Program-made: the position numbers and the translations under genes | Shown: piece by piece, positions 1-8,552 of the stretch | Layout: every line of letters begins with the position of its first letter | How positions within the stretch are numbered: position 1 is the stretch's first letter | NCBI RefSeq assembly: GCF_019492055.1 | Contig: NZ_JAICBX010000004.1 | Location: 1-64,000, forward strand | Length of the DNA stretch: 64,000 nt | Origin: Flavimaribacter sediminis | GTDB lineage: Bacteria > Pseudomonadota > Alphaproteobacteria > Rhizobiales > Rhizobiaceae | Direction of reading: 5' to 3' | The notes under the pieces: generated by a model | Databases searched by the model: none | Told to the model about the DNA's origin: nothing | What the model saw: the letters and a program-made list of their open reading frames with translations, nothing else

Positions 1-105
1 CGCGAAGATCATTTGAATAAGCCTTGACCATGCATGCTGGCCTCCTCGTCCCAGCATGCAGTGTGAATCACAAATCAGCACAAAAGGGAATCCCGTCGCG
101 ATTCA

Positions 106-339
106 ATGAAAAACTGACCCGCTCTAGCCTGGCTCTACGAAGCAGCCGGGGCCGTCAAGGAAGAACAGGGCGATGTGGACGCAGCCTGTTTCTTTCTGAC
201 CCAGGCCTACGTGTTCGCGCTTGAAGAAGGGCTTGACCGATCGCAGGCGTTGAGAGACCGGCTGATTGCGAATGGCCGCGAGGAGACGCCTACCGGGCGG
301 ATTGCGGGAGCACGAATCGCGTCCCCGTCGGCGGTATAA
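106..339 (+). pseudogene. Small conserved-looking protein with a stop at codon 4
   Basis: Read from ATG at 106, the frame is Met-Lys-Asn-TGA and then runs open for 73 codons to TAA at 337-339. The post-stop part (AWLYEAAGAVKEEQGD then FFLTQAYVFALEEGLD) is a credible amphipathic helical protein, so the TGA at 115-117 looks like a disabling change in the leader. The only in-frame alternative start I see is GTG at 175, which would remove the best part. Its 3' end overlaps convergent hmuV by about 50 nt. I do not recognise its function. A sequencing error at one base would explain it equally well. Confidence 0.5.
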
Positions 340-1078
340 CGCCAACCTGCAAACGACATCCGAAAACCTCTTGAAGAAGGTCGTCTTGCAAGACATCTTC
401 CGGTGTTCCGAAGCCCTTGCACCGTCCCTGATGCATGATCATGACCCGGTCGGAATACATGGCGGTGAGATTGAGATCATGGAGTATCGCCAGCACGCCG
501 CCGCCTTTGCTGGCGAAGTCGACGGCGATATCCATGATCGCCAGCTGGTGGCGGATATCGAGGCTGGAAATCGGCTCGTCCAGAAACAGGTAGCGCGGCT
601 CGCCGTCCGCCACCGGTTTCCAGACCTGGCACAAGACGCGCGCGAGCTGGACGCGCTGCTGCTCGCCGCCTGACAGTTCCTGGTAGAAACGCCCTGCGAA
701 TCCGTCGAGGTCGACCCGCCGCAAGGCTTCTTCCGCCAAATCGTCTGCATCACGGTCGGAGGCGCCGGAATAGCCGGAGGTCAGGCCTATTCGGACAACC
801 TCTCGCACCGTGAAAGGAAACGATAAATAGGAAATCTGTGGCAGAACGGCGCGGACGGAGGCCATTTCCCACGCCTTCATGCGATTGATGTCGCGCCCTG
901 CAATACGCGCTGCGCCGGAATAGGCGAGATCGCCGGACAACGCCTTGAGCGCTGTCGTCTTGCCGCTGCCGTTCGGACCGATGATCGTTGTCACGCGGCC
1001 GGGTTCGGCATGGAACGAGACGCCCGCAACGATTTCCCTGGGGCCGATTTTGACGCCGAGATTGTCTGTTTCAATCAT
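290..1078 (-). CDS. hmuV: Haem ABC transporter ATP-binding protein HmuV
   Basis: 262-residue ABC ATPase that powers haem import across the inner membrane with HmuU. Visible are Walker A (GPNGSGKTT, about residues 36-44), the Q-loop (LPQISYL), the signature LSGGEQQRVQLARVL, Walker B (YLFLDEPISSLD) and the switch His in ILHDLN. The C-terminal VIPPTGTRFVLPQ is typical of HmuV. The start is set at the ATG giving MIETDNLGV, 13 nt after hmuU stops; a longer open frame upstream is only antisense of hmuU. It is the last gene of the minus-strand hmuPSTUV run and presumably follows its iron control. Confidence 0.95.
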   Translation of the reverse strand: MIETDNLGVKIGPREIVAGVSFHAEPGRVTTIIGPNGSGKTTALKALSGDLAYSGAARIAGRDINRMKAWEMASVRAVLPQISYLSFPFTVREVVRIGLTSGYSGASDRDADDLAEEALRRVDLDGFAGRFYQELSGGEQQRVQLARVLCQVWKPVADGEPRYLFLDEPISSLDIRHQLAIMDIAVDFASKGGGVLAILHDLNLTAMYSDRVMIMHQGRCKGFGTPEDVLQDDLLQEVFGCRLQVGVIPPTGTRFVLPQSAR

Positions 1079-1091
1079 CAGTACCCCCGCG

Positions 1092-2198
1092 CTACATGTC
1101 CAGCACGCCGCGACGGCTGAGCAGGATCCACAGGAAGAAGGGTGCGCCGACCACGGAGGTGACGATGCCGATCGGCAGTTCCGCCGGCGCGACGATGACG
1201 CGCGCGACAGCGTCCGCCAAAAGCAGCAGGCTTGCGCCCAACAGCGCAGAGGCAGGCAGCAGGTAGCGATGATCCGGGCCAATGGACAGGCGCAGCAGAT
1301 GCGGCACAACAATACCGACGAAACCAATGCCGCCGCTGACGGCCACCGAGGCGCCCGTGGCGGCGGCGACGAGCACGATGGCCAGACGTTTGAATTTCTG
1401 CACCGATATGCCGATGTGATGCGCCGTCGCTTCTCCGAGCGTCAGGGCGTTCAGCGCGCGAGCAAGAAACGGGCTTGCGATCAGCGCGGCGGCGATGATC
1501 GGCCCGGCCGAAAGGATTTTGGTCCAGGTTGCGCCAGCCAGCGAACCGAGACCCCAGAAGGTCAGGTCGCGCAGTTGCTGATCATCGGCCATGAAGACGA
1601 GAATGCCCGTAAGCGCGCCGGCGAGCGCGCCCAGCGCAATACCCGCGAGCAACATCGTCGCTACGGACGTGCGTCCCTGCCGCGTCGAAATATGGTAAAG
1701 CAGAAATGTTGTCGCCAGACCGCCGCCAAACGCTGCTACGGGCAGCGCGTAAATACCGAAAAGACCGACCACCGGCGCAAATACGGTGCCGCCGAGCACA
1801 ATCATGCAGATCGCGCCGAGGCCGGCGCCGGAGGAAACCCCAACGATGCCCGGATCCGCCAGCGGATTGCGGAAAAGCCCCTGCATCGTGGCGCCGCTGA
1901 CGGCGAGGCTCGCTCCGATCAGTATGCCGAGAACCGTGCGTGGCAGGCGGATGTCGTAGATGATGATCGCGTCGCGGGCGCTGAGCGCCGATTCAACTCC
2001 GGTGAAGACGCCAAACCAGCCTCCGATAACCGACAGAACCGACGCGTCCGATGCGCCCGTCGCCAGACTGAAGGCAGCGGTGACGACAAGAAGCAGGACG
2101 AGGAACAGAATGGCCAGCCGCGCCCTGACGGCGCGGTCGCCTTCCGCTCTTCCCCCCGCCTGCAGGCGCATTGTCCGCGAAACCTGTTGCAGCATCAA
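1092..2198 (-). CDS. hmuU: Haem ABC transporter permease HmuU
   Basis: 368-residue FecCD/BtuC-type permease with about nine or ten hydrophobic segments. Family landmarks are RLPRTVLGILIGASLAVSG, the following NPLADPGIVGVSSGA, and the late GGIGFVGIVVPHLLRL, which forms the ATPase-coupling region. It would form the dimeric channel through which HmuT-delivered haem enters the cytoplasm. Its ATG overlaps the hmuT stop in an ATGA arrangement, implying translational coupling; a second Met one codon in is an alternative start. Confidence 0.95.
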   Translation of the reverse strand: MMLQQVSRTMRLQAGGRAEGDRAVRARLAILFLVLLLVVTAAFSLATGASDASVLSVIGGWFGVFTGVESALSARDAIIIYDIRLPRTVLGILIGASLAVSGATMQGLFRNPLADPGIVGVSSGAGLGAICMIVLGGTVFAPVVGLFGIYALPVAAFGGGLATTFLLYHISTRQGRTSVATMLLAGIALGALAGALTGILVFMADDQQLRDLTFWGLGSLAGATWTKILSAGPIIAAALIASPFLARALNALTLGEATAHHIGISVQKFKRLAIVLVAAATGASVAVSGGIGFVGIVVPHLLRLSIGPDHRYLLPASALLGASLLLLADAVARVIVAPAELPIGIVTSVVGAPFFLWILLSRRGVLDM

Positions 2199-3058
2199 TC
2201 GGTTGTCTGCAGAGCGGCGGAAAGTTCCTCGATGGCCGAGGCGGTGCGTGGCCCGAAGCCAAGCAGGTAGCCTCCGCTCATGCGAACGACCTTGTGACTT
2301 TCTGCGGCCGGAGAACCGGCAAGCGCCGGATGCGAAAGCAGCTGGCCATCGTCGGCGGCGTGATTTCCGGTGCGATCCATCATCAGGATGACATCGGGAA
2401 CGGCCTCGATCACGGCTTCGTCGCTGACCTGTTTGTAGCCGGCCACGCCGGACAGGGCGTTGACGCCGCCGGCCATCTCTATGATGGCGGCCGCCCCTGT
2501 GCCGTCGCCAGCCGCCATGATACGGCCGCCCTGCATGCTGAGAATGAAGAGAACACGTTTGCGTTCGCTCTGATCCGCCGCTCTGCTTTCAGCCGCCGCG
2601 ATATCCGCCTCAACGGCCTTTGCGAGATCGGCGGCTTTGTCTTCCGCCCCGATGGCCTCGCCGACAGCATTGATCTTGTTGACGATCCCCTCACGGCTGT
2701 AGCTTTCCGGGATTATCACGATGGGAACGCTCGCCTTTTTCAATACGTCGAGCGATTCGGGAGGCCCGGACCCTTCAAGCGCAACGATCTTTCTCGGATT
2801 GACCGAGAGCACGCCTTCCGGCGACAACGCCCGTATGTATCCCACGTCAGGCAGAGCATTGGCTTCCGGCGGGAACATGCTGGTCGTGTCGCGGGCGACC
2901 AGCTGATCCTGCTCGCCGAGCGCGTAGATGATTTCGGTCACCGAGCCGCCGATCGCGACGACGCCGCCTTTGGTGTCTTCGGCGCCGGCCGGAAAGGACA
3001 GCGAAGCCGCCAGTCCGATCGTCAGAACCGTCCTGCGCGTGAATGTCTGGTAAGTCAT
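2195..3058 (-). CDS. hmuT: Periplasmic haem-binding protein HmuT
   Basis: 287-residue class III (BtuF/FhuD-like) solute-binding protein that would receive haem from the outer-membrane receptor and deliver it to HmuUV. The N-terminus has a twin-arginine-like export signal (TRRTVLTIGLAASL) followed by a small-residue cleavage site near PAGA-ED. The core shows VAIGGSVTEIIYALG and the conserved long-helix region. The ATG giving MTYQTF was preferred; an in-frame ATG 12 nt upstream is possible. It lies 42 nt after hmuS and overlaps hmuU by 4 nt. Confidence 0.93.
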   Translation of the reverse strand: MTYQTFTRRTVLTIGLAASLSFPAGAEDTKGGVVAIGGSVTEIIYALGEQDQLVARDTTSMFPPEANALPDVGYIRALSPEGVLSVNPRKIVALEGSGPPESLDVLKKASVPIVIIPESYSREGIVNKINAVGEAIGAEDKAADLAKAVEADIAAAESRAADQSERKRVLFILSMQGGRIMAAGDGTGAAAIIEMAGGVNALSGVAGYKQVSDEAVIEAVPDVILMMDRTGNHAADDGQLLSHPALAGSPAAESHKVVRMSGGYLLGFGPRTASAIEELSAALQTTD

Positions 3059-3100
3059 GATTGTCTCCAAACCGTCGGTGATTGGCTTGCGTGAAGGGCT

Positions 3101-4165
3101 TCAAAGTTGTGGCAGGTTCTCAATCAGGAACCGCCAGTCGTCGCGTTCGGTTTCTCCGCGACGCCGCAGACCGAAGAACTGGATGATCGGATTTTTGTGC
3201 GCGTCGTAGGCCTCGATCGAAGTGACGTGGCCGTCGCCCGTCGGCTTGCGCACCGCCCAGACCTCGTTCACGTGGTCGAGTCTCAAATGGAGATGGAAGG
3301 TCGCATCGAGGACATTGATCCACGGCCCCATCTCCTTGATCTCCGAAATCACGCCTGAATGAATCTGGGTGACGCCGGAACTGGCGACGAAACACATGAC
3401 TGGAACCTGCTTGCTTGCGGCAAGCTTCATCATGGCGGCCAGGGCGTATTTATCCAGGCGCCATGCGAAGTCGCCCGTCGCATGCAGGAGGGCGTCGTGC
3501 CGGTTCAATCCAAACGCGCGCAGCAACCCGCTGAATTGATGAACGTTCGACAGGGCGGCCCAGCCCTCTCGAAACCGCACGGCGTCGGCGTCGCTCAATG
3601 TCGACGGCGGAACGGCGGCAGGTCGCGGCGCAGTCTCGATGGACGGCGACTGGTCTTCGCTGGTCAGCTTTTCCACCAGCTTTGTGTAGGCTTCGGCATT
3701 GGAGCCCGGCCGCAGATGGATCTTGTGCACCGCATCGCCGCTGGCGTCGAAAATCTGCAGGCTGCGCGAAACCTTCTCGTCGTTTTGCTTTTCCACGGCG
3801 AAGCCATGAACCCAGCCTTGCTGCCTGATCCTCAGATCGATCATGTCGCCAACGACGATAACCCCGCGCTCGCGAACCTCGACCCCGTCATAAATTCCGA
3901 TCTTTTCGTGCACTGCGCTGTCGTTGCGGGTCAGCGCCATGACCTCGCCAAGCGCTTCCAGCCCGGTCAGCAGGTCGGTGACGCGCGGTTCGATCCGGGT
4001 TGCGGAAATGCCGCACCACGCTGCAACATACTCTGCTTCGGAAATGCCGAGCGTCGTCGCAAGTTCACGTTCGCGCATTTTGGGATTGTCTTCCCGAGCC
4101 TTGCGGATTTGCGAGGGCGTAGGCTTGCCCGGCGCAACCAGGCTGGAAACAGCGCTGCTTGTCAT
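3101..4165 (-). CDS. hmuS: Haem-handling/degrading protein HmuS
   Basis: 354-residue protein of the HemS/HmuS/ChuX family, near the usual 340-350 residues, with the two repeated halves expected (first half through GWVHGFAVEKQ, second from LSNVHQFSGLLRAFGL). Family members bind haem in the cytoplasm and pass it on or degrade it. Motifs seen include GSNAEAY and GPWINVLDATFHLHLRLDHV. It starts about 10 nt after hmuP and is followed by hmuTUV, the standard rhizobial order. Confidence 0.93.
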   Translation of the reverse strand: MTSSAVSSLVAPGKPTPSQIRKAREDNPKMRERELATTLGISEAEYVAAWCGISATRIEPRVTDLLTGLEALGEVMALTRNDSAVHEKIGIYDGVEVRERGVIVVGDMIDLRIRQQGWVHGFAVEKQNDEKVSRSLQIFDASGDAVHKIHLRPGSNAEAYTKLVEKLTSEDQSPSIETAPRPAAVPPSTLSDADAVRFREGWAALSNVHQFSGLLRAFGLNRHDALLHATGDFAWRLDKYALAAMMKLAASKQVPVMCFVASSGVTQIHSGVISEIKEMGPWINVLDATFHLHLRLDHVNEVWAVRKPTGDGHVTSIEAYDAHKNPIIQFFGLRRRGETERDDWRFLIENLPQL

Positions 4166-4175
4166 CTTGTTTAAC

Positions 4176-4352
4176 CTACTTATTGAGAATCAGTTTGCCC
4201 TGGCGCGTGATGCGCAGTCGGTACACAGATTCGCCGTGTTCGATGCAAAGCTCACTGGCGCCCTTGAACAGATCGCGGCTGTTGAGAATCCGCATTCTGC
4301 CTTCTTCCGTCGTTTCGCGTTCCTGGCAGTTTTCCGTATCTTCGGATGTCAT
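4176..4352 (-). CDS. hmuP: HemP/HmuP family small regulator
   Basis: About 58 residues with the diagnostic HemP core: [20 protein letters not shown], then [15 protein letters not shown] at the C-terminus. In Bradyrhizobium and related bacteria HmuP is a co-activator that, with Irr, turns on the divergent haem receptor gene; in other lineages its role is uncertain. The start is ambiguous: ATG at 4352 was chosen, but ATG at 4382 and the short form at 4295 (best Shine-Dalgarno) are open. First gene of the minus-strand operon, facing the receptor across the operator at 4431-4447. Confidence 0.9.
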   Translation of the reverse strand: MTSEDTENCQERETTEEGRMRILNSRDLFKGASELCIEHGESVYRLRITRQGKLILNK

Positions 4353-4430
4353 AATGTCGGTCCGGTCTCTTCTCGCCTTCATGTCAAAGCAAACCGGCGC
4401 CCTTGGGCTGAGGTGTTGCATTTCGGTAAC

Positions 4431-4447
4431 TTGATTATAAAAATCAA
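4431..4447. promoter_or_regulatory. RirA-type iron-responsive operator candidate
   Basis: The inverted repeat TTGATT-N5-AATCAA sits in an AT-rich stretch between divergent hmuP and the haem receptor gene. It contains TGA-N9-TCA, which is the published iron-responsive operator (IRO) pattern bound by RirA in Rhizobium and Agrobacterium. Position and pattern both fit iron-dependent repression of both divergent units. No RirA gene lies in the window. Confidence 0.65.
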
Positions 4448-4596
4448 CTTAACTGTGAATGCAATAGTGGAAAATCATTGTCAAGTTATATCGGCGCGCC
4501 TAGTGTGCGCCTCGTTATCCAGTCGGGCCTTCGATTGAAGGCAGTCCGCAAGCAAGCTCTCCAGCCAGCCAGCATGTAATCAGTATGGAGAGGTAA

Positions 4597-6711
4597 ATGG
4601 GTTTGGGGACTCTGGAACATTTCAAAAAGATAGTATTAGGCAGTGCTGCGTTGGCGGTTCTCTCGGGCTCGGGTTTTGCGTGGGCGCAGGACGCCACGGC
4701 GACAATCGAAGAAGAGACGGTCGATGACAATCAACAGGTCATCGTCGAGGAAACGACCGGCGGCATGACGGCCTTGCAGCGCATCGTCGTCGGCGCCGGC
4801 GTCGAAAAAGTCGCCATCGACACGCCGCAATCCGTGACGGTGGTCGATCAGCAGGATCTCGACAATCTGCAGGCGACGGAGATTACCGACATCGCCGACA
4901 ACGTTGTCGGCCTCAACGCCACCGGCGGCACCGGCGCGCTCGGTCAGGCTTTCAACATTCGTGGTATCGGCGCGCCCGAATCGGGCGGCGAAGAAGGGCG
5001 CGTCATCATCAATGTCGATGGCGTAAGCAAATATTTCGAGCAGTACCGCATGGGCGGTCTGTTCACCGACCCGGAACTCTACAAGCAGGTCGAAGTCCTG
5101 CGCGGACCCGCATCGTCGACCCTGTACGGCGCCGGCGCCTTGGGCGGCGTCATCAACTTCGTTACGAAAGACGCCTCGGATTTCATCGGCGAGGACCAGA
5201 ATACGGTTCTTCGTCTGAAAGGCTCATACGAGACGAATGGCGGCGATTATCTGGGGCAGGCGATCCTTGCCCACCGTTTCAACGAACACGCCGAAATCCT
5301 TGTCATGGGCAACTACCGCAATACCGGCGATTACGAGACCGGCGACGGGACGGAAGTCGAGGGTCTGGAGGTCGCGGCGCCCAACGGGCTCGCCAAGGGC
5401 ACGTTCACATTCGGCGAGAACATGGAGCAGAGGCTGCGGATCTCGTATCAGCAATATACCGGCGGTGCGACCGACCAGGCCTATTCGCAGACATTCGATC
5501 AGCCAGCTTTTGGCGATATAGACGAACGCGTCATCACCGACAAGACCGCTATCATCGCCTACGAGAACGTCGCGAGCGATAATCCCTGGCTCGATCTGAA
5601 TATCCAGTTGTCCTATTCGGACATCACCAACGAACAAACACAGGACGGCGGCAGCGATCTCTTCAACTCGACATTCGGGTATGAGTCGTACCAGTTCAAT
5701 ATCGACAACACATTTGAATATGTCGGCGAGAATTTTGAGAACTACCTGACGATCGGCTCCCAGACGATCAAACAGGAGCGCACCCGCGACGGCTCGGATT
5801 CCCCCACTCATGCGGAAGGAACCGATTTTACCACCGGCTTCTACGCCCAGAACGAATTCATTTGGAACGAAAAGCTGACAGTGATCACTGGCGCCCGCGT
5901 CGACTATCGCGAGTTGACGCCGGCGATCAACGACGTGCAACCCTTCGGCGTACCCGACTATGACAACTGGGCCTTCTCTCCGAAGATTGCAGCGCTGTAC
6001 AAGTTCAACGACAATTTCGGCATTTTCGGTTCGGTTGCCCAGACGCAGCGAATTCCGACGCTGGACGAAGTATACGATACGATTGGTTCGGATCCGTACA
6101 ACCCGCAGCACTATGGGCTAGATGTCGAAAATTCGCTCAACTACGAAGCCGGTTTCGCCATTTCGAAATACGATCTGCTGCAGGCTGGCGATTCCTTCCA
6201 GCTCAAGACGACCGGTTTCTACAACGATATTCAGGACCTGATCACGGACAATGGACGTGAGGCATTTCCTCGGTACGAAAATATCGACGACGCAGAAATC
6301 TATGGTGTGGAAGTTGAACTCTCCTACACCTCGGATCTCTTCTATTCGAACGCCGGCTATTCACTCGTTCGCGGCAACAATCTGACGACGGGCGGTTATC
6401 TCAATGACGTTGCGCCGGATGAATTCTTCTTCACGATTGGCAAGAGCATGCCGGAATACGGTATCGACTTCGGCTGGACGAGCCGCTTTGTGGCCGCCCA
6501 GGACGAAGTTGACACCCGTGATCCGTCCGAAGCGTTCAACGTCCACGACATCTATCTGAACTGGATACCCCAGGACGGGCCGATGCTGGGTTGGGAAGCC
6601 CGCTTCAGGATCGACAACATTTTCAACGAGCAGTACCAGGAATATCTGGAAGGCTTCCCGAGCAAGGGACGAACCTTCAGGGTTTCACTCGTCAAACAGT
6701 TCGGCTGGTAG
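4597..6711 (+). CDS. TonB-dependent haem/haemoglobin receptor (HmuR/BhuA-like)
   Basis: 704-residue outer-membrane receptor. A signal peptide (about residues 1-30, cleaved near FAWA-QD) precedes a candidate TonB box (LQRIVVGAG, about 60-68), a plug domain with FNIRGIGAPESGGEEGRV and VEVLRGPASSTLYGAGALGG, and a 22-strand-type barrel ending in FRVSLVKQFGW. Family membership is TonB-dependent haemoglobin/transferrin/lactoferrin receptor. The classical FRAP/NPNL haem-receptor motif is only loosely present (VAQTQRIPTLDEVYD then NPQHYGL). Divergent from hmuP; followed by a stem-loop at 6728-6750. Confidence 0.9.
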   Translation: MGLGTLEHFKKIVLGSAALAVLSGSGFAWAQDATATIEEETVDDNQQVIVEETTGGMTALQRIVVGAGVEKVAIDTPQSVTVVDQQDLDNLQATEITDIADNVVGLNATGGTGALGQAFNIRGIGAPESGGEEGRVIINVDGVSKYFEQYRMGGLFTDPELYKQVEVLRGPASSTLYGAGALGGVINFVTKDASDFIGEDQNTVLRLKGSYETNGGDYLGQAILAHRFNEHAEILVMGNYRNTGDYETGDGTEVEGLEVAAPNGLAKGTFTFGENMEQRLRISYQQYTGGATDQAYSQTFDQPAFGDIDERVITDKTAIIAYENVASDNPWLDLNIQLSYSDITNEQTQDGGSDLFNSTFGYESYQFNIDNTFEYVGENFENYLTIGSQTIKQERTRDGSDSPTHAEGTDFTTGFYAQNEFIWNEKLTVITGARVDYRELTPAINDVQPFGVPDYDNWAFSPKIAALYKFNDNFGIFGSVAQTQRIPTLDEVYDTIGSDPYNPQHYGLDVENSLNYEAGFAISKYDLLQAGDSFQLKTTGFYNDIQDLITDNGREAFPRYENIDDAEIYGVEVELSYTSDLFYSNAGYSLVRGNNLTTGGYLNDVAPDEFFFTIGKSMPEYGIDFGWTSRFVAAQDEVDTRDPSEAFNVHDIYLNWIPQDGPMLGWEARFRIDNIFNEQYQEYLEGFPSKGRTFRVSLVKQFGW

Positions 6712-6727
6712 GTCGCTAAACAGCGTG

Positions 6728-6750
6728 TCCGTGGCCTTTCCGGCCACGGA
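6728..6750 (+). terminator. Stem-loop after the haem receptor gene
   Basis: Nine-base arms TCCGTGGCC and GGCCACGGA with a 5-nt loop, 17 nt past the receptor stop codon. There is no clear U-tract, so it may be a transcript-stabilising or partial terminator between the receptor and the TonB-energising genes. Confidence 0.5.
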
Positions 6751-6917
6751 TACCGTTCGGCGTGTGAAGTTCTCATGACGAGCGGAATGTTGGGGACAAT
6801 AATCAGGATTGTTTCTTGACCCGAAAAAACAAACGTGATGAATAATGGACGAAAATAGTCATGTTTTATCGTGGCAAGCAAAAGGTTGCATCAACAGTTG
6901 CGCGGTCTGAATTCATC

Positions 6918-7367
6918 ATGAGAAACCATATTGTCCGGAAATTCCTGGCGCCTCTCGCCTCGGTTGTCATTTTGGCGACAGCGGCTCTGCCCGCCGGTGC
7001 GCAAGAAGCGGCGGACGACACCAACATCACCCTTGAACTCAATAACCTTTCGCCGAGCGAAGCGGGATGCCTCGTCACCTTCATGGTAAGAAACAGCCTC
7101 GATGCCGCGCTGGATCAACTGGCTTATGAGGTGGTTCTTTTCGACGGGAAAGGCCTTGTGGACCGCATGATCGTGCTTGATTTCAGCCCGCTGGTCAAGG
7201 ACAAGACGAGGGTTCGACAATTCGATCTGGACGGGATTTCCTGCCCTGACGTGTCGCGGGTGCTGATCAACGACGCCGCGTCCTGCGCTGGCCAGGACGT
7301 CGCCGATGGAACCTGTATCCGGGCGCTCGAGACGACGACCCGGACCGAGATAGAATTCGGCAGCTGA
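6918..7367 (+). CDS. Secreted protein of unknown function ahead of exbB
   Basis: 149 residues starting with a clear Sec signal peptide (MRNHIVRKFLAPLASVVILA, cleaved near AGAQ-EA). The mature part is about 120 residues, predicted by eye to be mostly beta strand (TLELNNLSPSEAGCLVTF, then LAYEVVLFDGKGLVDRM) and has four Cys that could form two disulfides. I do not recognise a named family. It precedes exbB by 85 nt in the same direction, so a periplasmic accessory role in TonB energisation or haem handling is a reasonable guess only. An upstream in-frame ATG at 6861 lacks a signal-peptide context. Confidence 0.8.
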   Translation: MRNHIVRKFLAPLASVVILATAALPAGAQEAADDTNITLELNNLSPSEAGCLVTFMVRNSLDAALDQLAYEVVLFDGKGLVDRMIVLDFSPLVKDKTRVRQFDLDGISCPDVSRVLINDAASCAGQDVADGTCIRALETTTRTEIEFGS

Positions 7368-7452
7368 CGCCGGGGCGTCGACGCCTCGCAGAATGACCAT
7401 ATAGATTTGAAAGGGCGGGCGGCTCACCAAAGCGTGGCGCCCGCATCAAGCG

Positions 7453-8169
7453 ATGATTGATTTCTCCGGCTTGTTTAATGAGTTCTTCGCGACGGCCTCG
7501 TCGCTGGTCGAACTGGGCGGTCCTGTGGTCGCGATATTGCTGGGGCTTTCGGTAATCGCTTTGGCTCTGATTATCCTCAAATTCGTCCAGTTTTTCTATT
7601 CCGGGGTCGGATCACGGAAGAACGCCCGTACTGCCATGCATCTTTGGACACACGGTAAGTCCGAAGAAGCACTTTCCCTTCTCGGAAATGACAAATCGGC
7701 TGTCGCGGCTGTGATGCTGACAGCGATGCGGCTGGGCGCGGATCGGCGCATTTCGAAATCCGTGATCGAGGAAGAGGTTGGACGCATCGCGCTCTCTCGC
7801 CTCTATGACTTGCAGCGCGGATTTCGCGCGCTTGACGCGATTGCCCAGATCGCGCCTTTACTCGGGCTCTTCGGCACGGTTCTCGGCATGATTGAGGCTT
7901 TCCAGACCTTGCAGAGCGCAGGCAACGCCGTCGATCCTTCTATTCTGGCGGGCGGCATCTGGGTGGCGCTTTTGACCACGGCGGCCGGTCTTGCCGTCGC
8001 AATGCCTGTTTCGCTCATCCTGACCTGGTTCGAAAGCCGGGTGGAAAACGAGCGCGTGGCAATCGAGACGATGGCGACCCAACTGATGGCGGAACAGCAG
8101 ATCAGGGTAGCCAGTCTGGAAGATGAATCCATCGTCAAGTTCGCCGGGCGGGCCAGCCATGCGGTTTAG
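7453..8169 (+). CDS. exbB: TonB-energising proton channel protein ExbB
   Basis: 238-residue MotA/TolQ/ExbB family protein with three hydrophobic segments (about 20-45, 130-155 and 165-195). The signature AIAQIAPLLGLFGTVLGMIEAF followed by GGIWVALLTTAAGLAVAMP is the conserved channel region. With ExbD it uses the proton gradient to drive TonB. Its 3' end overlaps the first exbD by 11 nt, indicating coupled translation. Confidence 0.93.
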   Translation: MIDFSGLFNEFFATASSLVELGGPVVAILLGLSVIALALIILKFVQFFYSGVGSRKNARTAMHLWTHGKSEEALSLLGNDKSAVAAVMLTAMRLGADRRISKSVIEEEVGRIALSRLYDLQRGFRALDAIAQIAPLLGLFGTVLGMIEAFQTLQSAGNAVDPSILAGGIWVALLTTAAGLAVAMPVSLILTWFESRVENERVAIETMATQLMAEQQIRVASLEDESIVKFAGRASHAV

Positions 8170-8548
8170 CCGGGTAGCAGTCAAGAGACGCAGACTGTCC
8201 CTGACATCGCTGATCGATGTTATCTTCCTCCTGTTGCTTTTTTTTATGCTGTCATCGACCTTTACGCGCTTTTCCGAGGTCGACATCGTAGCGGGGCGGG
8301 CCGGCAAGCAGGCGTCAGTCTCCAAAATGCCGGATGTTTTCATCAGGCTTGGCAAGGACAATTCCTGGAAGGTGAACGGGGCCGAGCTTCCGCAGGAGGC
8401 GGCGGTGACGGAACTGCAGCGTCTTGAACAGGCGGGCGCCAAGACCGCCGTCATCGTCGTGCGGGAGGACGTCACCTCCCAGGCGCTGGTCGACGCGCTG
8501 GAGCTCCTGGCCAATAATTCGAAACTGAATATCTCGGTGGCGGGGTGA
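8159..8548 (+). CDS. exbD: ExbD, first paralogue (canonical Asp)
   Basis: 129-residue ExbD/TolR protein: short cytoplasmic tail, one membrane helix (LTSLIDVIFLLLLFFML) carrying the conserved proton-pathway Asp at residue 20, and a periplasmic domain. The ATG at 8159 inside the exbB end was chosen because the upstream part of the frame is exbB antisense-free overlap with no helix. Followed after 4 nt by a second, divergent exbD. Confidence 0.92.
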   Translation: MRFSRVAVKRRRLSLTSLIDVIFLLLLFFMLSSTFTRFSEVDIVAGRAGKQASVSKMPDVFIRLGKDNSWKVNGAELPQEAAVTELQRLEQAGAKTAVIVVREDVTSQALVDALELLANNSKLNISVAG

Positions 8549-8552
8549 TCCA

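Noticed and set aside
24-224. Open frame of 66 codons at the left edge
   Set aside because: Arg/Ser-rich, and in a different frame from the protein-like sequence at 106-339; most likely a shadow.
106-339. TGA at codon 4 as a selenocysteine or recoded Trp
   Set aside because: No SECIS-like hairpin was apparent, and many intact genes here end in TGA, so no general recoding.
945-2270. Long plus-strand frame opposite hmuU/hmuV
   Set aside because: Antisense to clear transporter genes; composition and lack of motifs show a shadow.
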